Assembly: GCA_964449325.1 (NCBI GenBank)
Contig: CAYUYJ010000005.1
Coordinates: 1-64,000, forward strand
DNA length: 64,000 nt
Reading direction: 5' to 3'
DNA from: RGIG3002 sp964449325
GTDB lineage: Bacteria; Bacillota; Clostridia; Lachnospirales; Lachnospiraceae
In this document: positions 50,699 through 59,249 of the stretch, one piece after another
Layout: every line of letters starts with the position of its first letter
Numbering within the stretch: the first letter of the stretch is position 1
Notes under the pieces: generated by a model
Seen by the model: the letters and a program-made list of their open reading frames with translations, nothing else
Databases searched by the model: none
What the model was told of the DNA's origin: nothing
Translations under genes and position numbers: made by a program

Positions 50699-52792
50699 AT
50701 GAACGTTTACACAACTGACAAAATTCGTAATGTGGTGCTGCTTGGACATGGGGGTTGCGGAAAGACCAGTTTAGCAGAAGCTATGGCATACCTGGGTGGA
50801 CTTACCTCCAGAATGGGAAAAGTTTCGGATGGCAATACATTAAGCGATTATGGAAAGGAAGAACAGAAGAGACAGATTTCCATCAGCACTTCTGTGATTC
50901 CGATAGAGTGGGACGGAGTAAAAATTAATTTACTGGACACCCCGGGATTTTTTGATTTTGCAGGAGAAGTAGAAGAAGCGGCCAGTGCGGCAGATGCGGC
51001 GGTAATTGTTGTATCGGGAAAAGCAGGCATTGAAGCAGGAACGAAAAAGGCATGGGAGTTGTGCGAGAAATATAAGCTTCCGAGATTTGTTTTTGTAACG
51101 GATATGGATTTGGACAATGCATCCTTTAAACAGGTTGTGGAAGAAATGACGGATATGTACGGAAAGAAAATGGCACCGTTCCATTTGCCGATTCGTGAAA
51201 ATGAAAAGTTTGTAGGTTATGTAAATGTTATTTCTGAAACCGCAAACCGTTGGCAGGGTAAAGAGGTTGTGGAATGCGAAATACCGGAATATAATAAGCC
51301 GAATCTGCAACTGTACAGGGATACTCTGATGGAAGCGGTTGCTGAGACAAGTGAAGAAATGATGGAGCGTTATTTTGGTGGAGAGACCTTTTCGGAGGCA
51401 GAAATCCGTTCAGCGCTTCGCGCGAATGTGATGGATGGTTCGATTGTACCGATGTCTATGGGCTCCAGTATATTATGTCAGGGTGTTTATACTTTATTGG
51501 ATGATATTGTGAAATATTTCCCCAGCCCGGAAAACAGAGAATGTGCCGGTATTAATCTGAAAACAAATGAAATTTTTCAAGCGGATTATGATTTTTCCAA
51601 AGCGAAATCCGCGTATGTTTTTAAGACTATCGTTGACCCGTTTATCGGCAAATATTCTTTGATTAAAATTTGTTCCGGTGTATTTAAGACGGATGATTTA
51701 ATATACAATAACGATAAAGAAGTAGAAGAGAAAATCAGTAAATTATATGTGCTATCCGGTAATAAACCTATCGAAGTACCCGAGCTTCACGCGGGAGATA
51801 TCGGTGCTATTGCGAAACTGACGGCGGCAAGAACCGGAAATACACTTTCTACCAAGGCAACAACAATTAAATACGGAAAAGCGGATATACCGGTTCCTTA
51901 CACCTATATGCGTTATAAGCCGAAAAATAAAAATGATGTGGATAAGATTTCCCAGTCTTTGCAGAAACTGACACATGAGGATTTAACCTTAAAGGTAGTC
52001 AATGATACGGAAAACAGACAGACCTTATTGTATGGTATGGGAGATTTGCATCTGGAAATCGTGGCAAGCAGACTGCTGAACGAATATAAAGTTGAAATAG
52101 AACTGGTGAAACCGAAGGTAGCCTTTAAAGAGACGATTAAGAAAAACTCGGACGTTGAATACAAGTATAAGAAACAATCCGGCGGACATGGGCAGTACGG
52201 TCATGTAAAAATGAAATTTTCACCGTCCGGTGATAATGAAACACCGTTTGCGTTTGAACAGGAGGTTGTGGGCGGTGCAGTTCCCAAAAACTTCTTCCCG
52301 GCAGTAGAGAAGGGCTTACAGGAATCTGTCATAAAAGGACCTCTTGCAGCCTATCCGGTAGTAGGGGTAAAGGCAGTTTTATATGATGGTTCCTATCATC
52401 CTGTAGATTCTTCGGAAATGGCATTTAAAATGGCCACTATTCAGGCATTTAAGAAGGGATTTATGGAAGCACATCCGGTTCTGTTAGAGCCGATTGTGGC
52501 CTTGAAGGTAACGGTACCGGAGGAATATACCGGAGATATTATGGGAGATTTAAATAAACGACGTGGCAGAGTGCTTGGCATGAATCCGGCGTCCGGCGGG
52601 AAACAGGTGATTGAAGCGGATATTCCGATGATGGAACTGTTTGGGTATTGTACCGTGCTTCGCTCCATGACCGGAGGAAGCGGAGACTATTCTTATGAAT
52701 TTTCCAGATATGAGCAGGCTCCTTCTGATATTCAGGAAAAAGAAGTGGAAGCAAGGGCTGCAAAGGTAGCGGAAAATAATACAGAAGACTGA
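50699..52792 (+). CDS. Divergent elongation factor G-like GTPase
   Basis: A 697-residue protein with the five-domain EF-G layout, but not a canonical EF-G. G1 is GHGGCGKT (16-23) instead of AHIDAGKT. G3 reads DTPGFFDF (80-87), so the catalytic His of DTPGH is Phe84. G4 is TDMD (134-137) instead of NKMD. Domain IV (for example KQSGGHGQYGHVKMKF) and domain V (GDLNKRRGRVLGM) are well preserved. Similar EF-G2-type paralogues bind ribosomes but have weak or no GTPase activity. ATG 50699 has GGAGG 8 bases ahead; the in-frame ATG 50618 has none. It stands alone, between its own promoter and a terminator. Confidence 0.9.
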   Translation: MNVYTTDKIRNVVLLGHGGCGKTSLAEAMAYLGGLTSRMGKVSDGNTLSDYGKEEQKRQISISTSVIPIEWDGVKINLLDTPGFFDFAGEVEEAASAADAAVIVVSGKAGIEAGTKKAWELCEKYKLPRFVFVTDMDLDNASFKQVVEEMTDMYGKKMAPFHLPIRENEKFVGYVNVISETANRWQGKEVVECEIPEYNKPNLQLYRDTLMEAVAETSEEMMERYFGGETFSEAEIRSALRANVMDGSIVPMSMGSSILCQGVYTLLDDIVKYFPSPENRECAGINLKTNEIFQADYDFSKAKSAYVFKTIVDPFIGKYSLIKICSGVFKTDDLIYNNDKEVEEKISKLYVLSGNKPIEVPELHAGDIGAIAKLTAARTGNTLSTKATTIKYGKADIPVPYTYMRYKPKNKNDVDKISQSLQKLTHEDLTLKVVNDTENRQTLLYGMGDLHLEIVASRLLNEYKVEIELVKPKVAFKETIKKNSDVEYKYKKQSGGHGQYGHVKMKFSPSGDNETPFAFEQEVVGGAVPKNFFPAVEKGLQESVIKGPLAAYPVVGVKAVLYDGSYHPVDSSEMAFKMATIQAFKKGFMEAHPVLLEPIVALKVTVPEEYTGDIMGDLNKRRGRVLGMNPASGGKQVIEADIPMMELFGYCTVLRSMTGGSGDYSYEFSRYEQAPSDIQEKEVEARAAKVAENNTED

Positions 52793-52840
52793 TTATTTCA
52801 TTCATTTGTAATGTGTGCAAAGGGTAACTATATATGAAGA

Positions 52841-52883
52841 GAAAAGCAGGAGCAGGGAAGAAAGAAGCTTCTGCTTTTCTTTC
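52841..52883 (+). terminator. Intrinsic terminator after the EF-G-like gene
   Basis: GAAAAGCAGGAGC (52841-52853) pairs with GCTTCTGCTTTTC (52867-52879) with one G-U, followed by TTTC. Confidence 0.75.
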
Positions 52884-52981
52884 TGCTTATATTATAAAAA
52901 TTTTATTAGGTATTTTAAGGGAAATGTACTATAATAAATGAAAATAGAACTATAGACTATAGAAGGAAATAGGGAGATACT

Positions 52982-54619
52982 ATGAAAAAGGGAGTAAAAA
53001 CACTTATTATCGCAGTAGTTATTATACTTGCGGCAGGAATTTATTATTATTTCTCACTGCCGGCATTGAATATTCATTCTGCCGGCTGTTGGTTCTTTGT
53101 GATGTCTTTGATTGTGGCATGCATGATTTTGTATGCAATCCGCAAAACAGTAAAGGAAAAGAGTGTTTCATTTACTAAAAAAGGAATGGTAAACATTGAT
53201 TTTAAATTTGACAATGTTTTAAAAGTAATGGGAATCATTCTTGTGGCGGTGTTTGTCATTTTCCTCATTGGGGATTTGCTTTCTTCGCCGATTGTCAATG
53301 CGAAGAAATATCAACAGCTTTTGAATGTAGAAGAAAGAGTATTTGCGGAAGATATTAAGGAAGTGGACTATACTACAATTCCCTGTCTGGATAAAGCTTC
53401 TGCTTCTTTATTGGGAGACAGAAAGATGGGAAGCATGGTGGAAATGGTTTCTCAGTTCGAGGTAGCAGGTGACTATACACAGATTAACTATAAGGGAAAA
53501 CCAACCAGAGTGACACCGCTTCGCTACGCCAATGAGATTAAGTGGCTGACGAATCAGAGCAAAGGTATTCCGGCCTATATTTTGATTGATATGACAACAC
53601 AGGATACGGAATGTGTGATGCTGGAGGATGAAATCAAATATTCCAAATCCGAATACTTTAACCGGAATTTGTACAGACATTTGCGTTTTAACTTCCCAAC
53701 CTACATTTTTGATGATCAGCTTTTCTTTGAAATTGATGATGAGGGAACACCTTACTGGGTTTGTCCGGTGAAGAAATTCAATATCGGTCTCTTTGGCGGA
53801 CAGACGGTTGGAAGAGTTGTACTATGTAATGCGATTACCGGTGAATGTATAGATTATGCGGTAGAGGATGTACCGCAGTGGATTGATAAAGTATATTCTG
53901 CAGAACTTCTGATGGAATTGTATGATTATGCAGGAACGTTGAAGCATGGTTATTTTAACAGTATATTAGGACAGAAGGATTGTTTGCAGTCTACCAACGG
54001 CTACAATTATATTGCTTTGGATGATGATGTATGGGTATACACCGGTGTTACTTCCGTAAGCGGCGACCAGTCCAATGTGGGATTTGTGTTGATGAATCAG
54101 CGTACCATGGAAACACGCTACTATAAGATAGAAGGTGCCATTGAAGACTCGGCAATGTCCTCCGCAGAAGGTCAGGTGCAGAACTTAGGCTATCAGGCAA
54201 CCTTCCCGTTACTTTTAAATATTGCAGGAGAACCGACGTATTTCATGGCGCTAAAGGATGATGCAGGTCTGGTAAAGAAATATGCTATGGTCAATGTGCA
54301 GAAATATCAGTGGGTTGCCATTGGCGATACTATTCGTGAATGTGAGAAAAATTATAATGAGCTGCTGAATACAAACGGCATTGTCAGTGCTTCGGCACAG
54401 GATATGTTGAGCATCAGCGGAAAGATTGCTTCCATTGCCCCGATTGTACTGGAGGGTACAACACATTATTATATTTGTCTGGAAAACAGTGAGGATATTT
54501 TTGATATTGATATGTCACAGGAAGGATTGATTGGAATTGTACGGTATTCTGAGGGAGATTCCGTTACCTTCAAATATGTGGAAGGATATGGACTGAATAC
54601 GGTTCGGGGTATGGAATAA
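52982..54619 (+). CDS. Uncharacterised membrane protein with large extracytoplasmic domain
   Basis: I do not recognise this 545-residue protein. It has three predicted membrane helices near the N-terminus (about 7-25, 36-53 and 78-98), then about 440 residues with no further helix, probably outside the cell and mostly beta. Conserved-looking segments include LRFNFPTYIFDDQLFFEIDD, GGQTVGRVVLCNAITGEC and YFMALKDDAGLVKKYAMV. The latter part has the look of a repeated beta or PepSY-like fold, but I cannot assign a family. A TATAAT at 52931-52936 may be its -10; the -35 is unclear. The T-box of leuS follows immediately. Confidence 0.75.
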   Translation: MKKGVKTLIIAVVIILAAGIYYYFSLPALNIHSAGCWFFVMSLIVACMILYAIRKTVKEKSVSFTKKGMVNIDFKFDNVLKVMGIILVAVFVIFLIGDLLSSPIVNAKKYQQLLNVEERVFAEDIKEVDYTTIPCLDKASASLLGDRKMGSMVEMVSQFEVAGDYTQINYKGKPTRVTPLRYANEIKWLTNQSKGIPAYILIDMTTQDTECVMLEDEIKYSKSEYFNRNLYRHLRFNFPTYIFDDQLFFEIDDEGTPYWVCPVKKFNIGLFGGQTVGRVVLCNAITGECIDYAVEDVPQWIDKVYSAELLMELYDYAGTLKHGYFNSILGQKDCLQSTNGYNYIALDDDVWVYTGVTSVSGDQSNVGFVLMNQRTMETRYYKIEGAIEDSAMSSAEGQVQNLGYQATFPLLLNIAGEPTYFMALKDDAGLVKKYAMVNVQKYQWVAIGDTIRECEKNYNELLNTNGIVSASAQDMLSISGKIASIAPIVLEGTTHYYICLENSEDIFDIDMSQEGLIGIVRYSEGDSVTFKYVEGYGLNTVRGME

Positions 54620-54631
54620 CGGAATTCTATC

Positions 54632-54660
54632 TTGACAACAAAAACGTTTGTAGGTAAAAT
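54632..54660 (+). promoter_or_regulatory. SigA-type promoter of leuS
   Basis: TTGACA (54632-54637), 17-base spacer, TAAAAT (54655-54660). Confidence 0.88.
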
Positions 54661-54666
54661 AATTCT

Positions 54667-54937
54667 CAGTTATAAAAGAAAACAGACGTTGAAGAGGAGT
54701 ATTAAAAGCCTATCTTTTTCAGAGAACTGCCGGAGGGTGCAAGGCAGCAAAGTAAGCTTCCAACTCGCCTCGGAGTTCCTTAAGGGAAAGCTTTTGCAGA
54801 AAGCATGATAAAAGCGAAGTAGTTTAAGGCGGGAGTTCCCGTTACAGAATGAATGAGTGCACAATAAGATGTGAATTAGAGTGGTACCACGGAATATAAG
54901 CCCTTTCGTCTCTAAGTTTTGAGAAGAGAGGGCTTTA
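54667..54937 (+). promoter_or_regulatory. T-box leader of leuS (tRNA-Leu sensing)
   Basis: The T-box core AGAGTGGTACCACGG (54878-54892) is followed by a terminator hairpin (AGCCCTTTC, 54899-54907, with GAGAGGGCT, 54926-54934) and TTTA. The upstream region from about 54690 to 54800 is structured and contains a candidate Leu specifier CUC at 54764-54766, assigned by eye. Uncharged tRNA-Leu should raise leuS expression. It accounts for the 340-base gap. Confidence 0.92.
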
Positions 54938-54958
54938 CGTTTGAGAGGAGATAAGATT

Positions 54959-57370
54959 ATGGCAGAACCGTATAATCACAGAGAAGTGGAACAGAAATGG
55001 CAGGCAGTGTGGGATGATGAAAAGGCATTTGCTACGTCCAATGACTATTCCAAACCGAAATATTATGCATTGGTAGAGTTCCCTTATCCATCGGGACAGG
55101 GACTTCATGTAGGACATCCGAGACCTTATACGGCATTGGATATCGTAGCAAGAAAGAGAAGAATGCAGGGCTATAATGTTTTGTATCCGATGGGCTGGGA
55201 TGCATTCGGACTTCCTACGGAAAACTATGCGATTAAAAACCACATTCATCCGAAGATTGTAACGAAAAATAATGTGGAACGTTTCAAAGGACAGCTTCAT
55301 TCTTTAGGATATTCTTTTGACTGGGACAGAGAAATCAATACCACGGATCCGAATTACTATAAATGGACACAGTGGATTTTCTTAAAACTGTTCAAGGCTG
55401 GACTTGCGTATAAGAGTGAGATGCCGATTAACTGGTGTACTTCCTGTAAGGTTGGTCTTGCAAATGAGGAAGTAGTAAACGGTGTTTGCGAGCGCTGCGG
55501 TTCCGAAGTTGTTCGTAAAGTAAAGAGCCAGTGGATGTTAAAAATTACCGAGTATGCAGATAAGTTGATTAAGGACTTAGATTCGGTAGATTATATTGAA
55601 CGTGTAAAGGTATCACAGAAAAACTGGATTGGAAAATCGGAAGGTGCGGAAGTGGATTTCTGTATCAGTGGAAAAGAAGATAAACTTCGTATTTACACCA
55701 CAAGACCGGATACCTTATTCGGAGCAACCTATATGGTAGTTTCACCGGAACACCCGATTATTGACAAATATAAAGACGAATTAGGCAACTGGGATGAAAT
55801 TGTGGCTTACCGGGAAATGGCAAGCAAAAAGTCCGATTTTGAACGTACCGAGCTTGCAAAGGAAAAGACCGGTGTACAGATTGACGGTCTTCGTGCAATC
55901 AATCCGGTTAACGGAAAGGAAATTCCAATCTGGATTTCCGACTATGTACTTATGACTTACGGAACAGGTGCCATTATGGCAGTTCCGGCACATGATGAAA
56001 GAGACTGGGAATTTGCAAAGAAATTTAATCTTCCGATTATTGAGGTGGTAGCGGGAAGTCCGGTCAGCGTAGAAGAGGCAGTATTTACGGATGTGGCTAC
56101 AGGAACGCTTGTAAATTCCGAATTCTTGAACGGATTGTCTGTTGCTGACGCAAAGAAGAAAATTATTGAATTTTTGGAAGAAAAGGGTATCGGAACAAAG
56201 AAAACCAACTTTAAGTTAAGAGACTGGGTATTCTCCAGACAGCGTTACTGGGGTGAGCCGATTCCGATTGTACAGTGTGAAAAGTGCGGTTTCGTTCCTC
56301 TTGATGAAAGTGAACTTCCGTTAGAACTTCCGGAGGTAGAAAGTTATATGCCTACCGATAACGGAGAATCTCCGCTTGCTGCAATGACGGACTGGGTGAA
56401 CACTACTTGTCCGTGCTGTGGAGGTCCTGCGAAGAGAGAAACGGACACCATGCCACAGTGGGCAGGTTCTTCATGGTATTTCTTAAGATATACCGATCCG
56501 GACAACAAGGAAGCACTGGCAAGTAAGGAAGCATTGGAATACTGGCTTCCGGTAGACTGGTATAACGGCGGTATGGAGCATACTACACTGCATTTGTTAT
56601 ATTCCCGTTTCTGGCACAAATTCCTTTATGACCAGAAGGTGGTTCCGTGTCCGGAGCCGTACCAGAAGAGAACATCACATGGTATGATTTTAGGCTCCAA
56701 TGGGGAAAAAATGTCAAAATCCAGAGGAAACGTAGTAAATCCGGATGATATTGTTATGGATTACGGTGCGGATACTCTTCGTACCTATGAAATGTTTATC
56801 GGTGCATTCGATTTGAGCGCTTCCTGGTCGGAAGACGGAGTAAAGGGCTGCCGCAGATTTTTGGAAAGAGTTTGGAAATTGCAGGATATTCTTGTGGATG
56901 GTGATGCTTATTCCAAGGATATGGAAACAAAGATGCACCAGACGATTAAGAAGGTAAGCTCTGATTTCGAGAACTTGAAATATAATACAGCTATTGCTGC
57001 CATGATGTCTCTTGTGAATGAGTTCTACAAGAAAAATGAAGTAAATAAAGCAGAGTTTAAGACGCTTCTTACTTTATTGAATCCGGTAGCACCTCATATC
57101 ACGGAAGAATTATGGGCAAGAACCGGATTTGAGGGCAGGGTATATCAGACCACATGGCCGGAATTTGATGAAGCCAAGACGGTAGAAGCTACGGTGGAAA
57201 TTGCAGTACAGGTAAACGGAAAGATTCGTGCTACTATTCAGATTCCGAAGGATATGGATAAAGACGCTGCTATTGCTGCCGGAAAAGAAGCATTAGGTGA
57301 TAAGTTGACCGGAAATATTGTAAAAGAAATTTATGTTCCGGGAAGAATTATCAATATTGTTGTAAAATAA
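54959..57370 (+). CDS. leuS: Leucine-tRNA ligase
   Basis: A class Ia synthetase of 803 residues. The HIGH motif appears as HVGH in PYPSGQGLHVGHPRPYT (about 40-56), the editing domain CP1 (about 220-410, with TYGTGAIMAVPAHDERD) is present, and KMSKS in LGSNGEKMSKSRGN (about 567-580). It charges tRNA-Leu and removes mischarged amino acids. ATG 54959 follows AGAGGAGATAAGATT; TTG 54941 overlaps that site. Controlled by the T-box in front and closed by a terminator. Confidence 0.98.
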   Translation: MAEPYNHREVEQKWQAVWDDEKAFATSNDYSKPKYYALVEFPYPSGQGLHVGHPRPYTALDIVARKRRMQGYNVLYPMGWDAFGLPTENYAIKNHIHPKIVTKNNVERFKGQLHSLGYSFDWDREINTTDPNYYKWTQWIFLKLFKAGLAYKSEMPINWCTSCKVGLANEEVVNGVCERCGSEVVRKVKSQWMLKITEYADKLIKDLDSVDYIERVKVSQKNWIGKSEGAEVDFCISGKEDKLRIYTTRPDTLFGATYMVVSPEHPIIDKYKDELGNWDEIVAYREMASKKSDFERTELAKEKTGVQIDGLRAINPVNGKEIPIWISDYVLMTYGTGAIMAVPAHDERDWEFAKKFNLPIIEVVAGSPVSVEEAVFTDVATGTLVNSEFLNGLSVADAKKKIIEFLEEKGIGTKKTNFKLRDWVFSRQRYWGEPIPIVQCEKCGFVPLDESELPLELPEVESYMPTDNGESPLAAMTDWVNTTCPCCGGPAKRETDTMPQWAGSSWYFLRYTDPDNKEALASKEALEYWLPVDWYNGGMEHTTLHLLYSRFWHKFLYDQKVVPCPEPYQKRTSHGMILGSNGEKMSKSRGNVVNPDDIVMDYGADTLRTYEMFIGAFDLSASWSEDGVKGCRRFLERVWKLQDILVDGDAYSKDMETKMHQTIKKVSSDFENLKYNTAIAAMMSLVNEFYKKNEVNKAEFKTLLTLLNPVAPHITEELWARTGFEGRVYQTTWPEFDEAKTVEATVEIAVQVNGKIRATIQIPKDMDKDAAIAAGKEALGDKLTGNIVKEIYVPGRIINIVVK

Positions 57371-57380
57371 GTTTTCAAAT

Positions 57381-57428
57381 AAAAAAGTGCAGTTTCCTTT
57401 TCGGATGAGAAGGAAAACTGCATTTTTT
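57381..57428 (+). terminator. Intrinsic terminator after leuS
   Basis: AAAAAAGTGCAGTTTCCTT pairs with AAGGAAAACTGCATTTTTT with one small bulge, around a loop of about 10 bases, and ends in six Ts. Confidence 0.92.
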
Positions 57429-57487
57429 AATTGGTTAAATAGCGGGATAAGAAACAGGAAAACGGTTAAAAAAATATAAAAGAACGG

Positions 57488-57516
57488 TTGACTAATGGAA
57501 ACTATGAGGGTATATT
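57488..57516 (+). promoter_or_regulatory. SigA-type promoter of the HTH-Uma2 gene
   Basis: TTGACT (57488-57493), 17-base spacer, TATATT (57511-57516), 50 bases ahead of the chosen start. Confidence 0.75.
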
Positions 57517-57566
57517 GAGAATATAAAAGAGGTTTTACAATGGACGAAGCAGACAGGAGGTATTTT

Positions 57567-58331
57567 ATGACTGTTGAAGAAATGAAGAAGAAAAAGCAGG
57601 AAAGAGGATACACTTATGCGCAAATAGCAGAAATGTCCGGAGTACCACTTGGAACAGTTCAGAAAATTTTTTCCGGTGAAACGGAAAGTCCGCGCTATGA
57701 TACTCTGCAGGCATTGGAACAGCTCTTTAAGGAGCAGCAGTATGTACGGGATGCAGTTCCTTACTATGCGCATGGGAGATATACGATTGAGGATTATTAT
57801 GCGTTACCGGAGGAGCGGAGGGTGGAATTGATTGATGGGGAATTTTACGATATGACAGCTCCGACGCTGCTGCATCAGAGAATCGGTGGCGAGATACATC
57901 GTCAGATTGCTAATTTCATTTTTGAAAATGAAGGAAATTGTGTGCCGTTTTATTCGCCGATAGATGTGCAGCTTGACTGCGATGAAAAGACGGTGGTACA
58001 GCCGGATGTTATTATTCTGTGTCACCCTGATAAGATGAAGAAACGGGTAATATACGGAGCACCGGATTTTGTACTGGAAGTGATTTCGCCTTCGACCAGA
58101 AGAAAGGATTATACGAAAAAGCTGACAAAATATTCGGAGGCAGGAGTGCGGGAATACTGGATTGTGGATCCGTACCAGCAGAAGCTTCTCGTATATTTTT
58201 TTGAAAGCGATGTTTATCCTGTAATTTATGGACTGAATCAGCCGGTTCCGGTTGGTATTTATGAAGGAGCGTTGAAAATTGAATTTAAACATATTGCTAA
58301 GTGGATTGAAAATGATTTGAACGGGAATTAG
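57567..58331 (+). CDS. XRE helix-turn-helix fused to Uma2-family nuclease fold
   Basis: The 254-residue protein has an N-terminal XRE-type HTH (about 11-55: GYTYAQIAEMSGVPLGTVQK) and a C-terminal Uma2/DUF820 domain (about 70-245) with the restriction-like pattern QPDVIILC, PDFVLEVISPSTRRKDY, KLTKYSEAGVREYWIVDP. These hold the Asp, Glu and Lys of a PD-(D/E)xK fold. Uma2 proteins are very common in cyanobacteria and elsewhere, and their function is mostly unknown. ATG 57567 with AGGAGG six bases ahead is preferred over ATG 57540. A radical SAM gene follows after 14 bases. Confidence 0.87.
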   Translation: MTVEEMKKKKQERGYTYAQIAEMSGVPLGTVQKIFSGETESPRYDTLQALEQLFKEQQYVRDAVPYYAHGRYTIEDYYALPEERRVELIDGEFYDMTAPTLLHQRIGGEIHRQIANFIFENEGNCVPFYSPIDVQLDCDEKTVVQPDVIILCHPDKMKKRVIYGAPDFVLEVISPSTRRKDYTKKLTKYSEAGVREYWIVDPYQQKLLVYFFESDVYPVIYGLNQPVPVGIYEGALKIEFKHIAKWIENDLNGN

Positions 58332-58345
58332 GAGGGGAGCGCAAT

Positions 58346-59203
58346 ATGCACATAATGGAAAAAACAATTCAAGTAAAAGATTATCTGACCAAATCCAATC
58401 TTCCTGCGAGTGATTATGTCATCAATCCGTACATAGGTTGTCCACACGGCTGTGTTTACTGCTATGCCTGTTTTATGAAACGCTTCACGGGACACAAAGA
58501 AAAATGGGGAAGCTTCGTAGATATAAAGTTGTGCGATAAGCCGATAAATTTAAATAAAATAAAAGGAAAGTCCGTATTTTTGTCTTCGGTTACGGATTGT
58601 TACAATCCATTGGAAGAAAGGTATGGAGTGACAAGAAGAATTTTAGAACAATTGACGGAAGCGGACTGTGAAATTGGTATTTCCACAAAGTCCGGATTGA
58701 TTCTTCGTGATTTGGATTTGCTGAAAAAGTGTAAGAATTTAAAGGTTTCCATGTCACTGAACACACTGGATGAAGGGTTCCGAAAGGATATGGATCATGC
58801 AGATTCCATAAAGAATCGATTGGAAACATTGAAAAAATTACATGAAAATGGCATTTATACGGTGCTGTTTTTGTCGCCGATGTTCCCGATGCTGACGGAT
58901 TATAAGGCAATTTTGGAGCAGACGAGAGGCTTTATTGATGAATATTGGTTTGAAAATCTGAATTTACGCGGAAGCTATAAAGAAACCATCCTTTCCTATA
59001 TTGATGAAAAATTTCCGCAATTTTCAGAAATTTATAACCATATTTATGTACAGGGAAAGATGGACTATTGGCAGAATCTGGCGATAGAGATAGAAGAATA
59101 TTGTAAGGAGCGGAATATAAAACATATCAATTATTTTTATCATGAGGAACTTGTGAAGAACAAAAAGACAAAAGAAGAAAATAATTTATTATCGGAAAAA
59201 TGA
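58346..59203 (+). CDS. SPL-like radical SAM protein
   Basis: A 285-residue radical SAM protein with C32-PHG-C36-VY-C39 and the COG1533-type pattern (SSVTDCYNPLEERYGVTRRI and ISTKSGLILRDLDLLKKC). It is a relative of the protein at 784-1665; both share the LILRDLDLL segment. The substrate is unknown. GGAGGGGAG lies 6 bases ahead of ATG 58346. It is likely translated from the same transcript as the HTH-Uma2 protein, which puts a nuclease-fold DNA-binding protein and an SPL-like enzyme together. Confidence 0.85.
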   Translation: MHIMEKTIQVKDYLTKSNLPASDYVINPYIGCPHGCVYCYACFMKRFTGHKEKWGSFVDIKLCDKPINLNKIKGKSVFLSSVTDCYNPLEERYGVTRRILEQLTEADCEIGISTKSGLILRDLDLLKKCKNLKVSMSLNTLDEGFRKDMDHADSIKNRLETLKKLHENGIYTVLFLSPMFPMLTDYKAILEQTRGFIDEYWFENLNLRGSYKETILSYIDEKFPQFSEIYNHIYVQGKMDYWQNLAIEIEEYCKERNIKHINYFYHEELVKNKKTKEENNLLSEK

Positions 59204-59249
59204 AAACGAGTTGTTTGCATTTATAAAAAACAGTTTATAAGGAGAAAGT

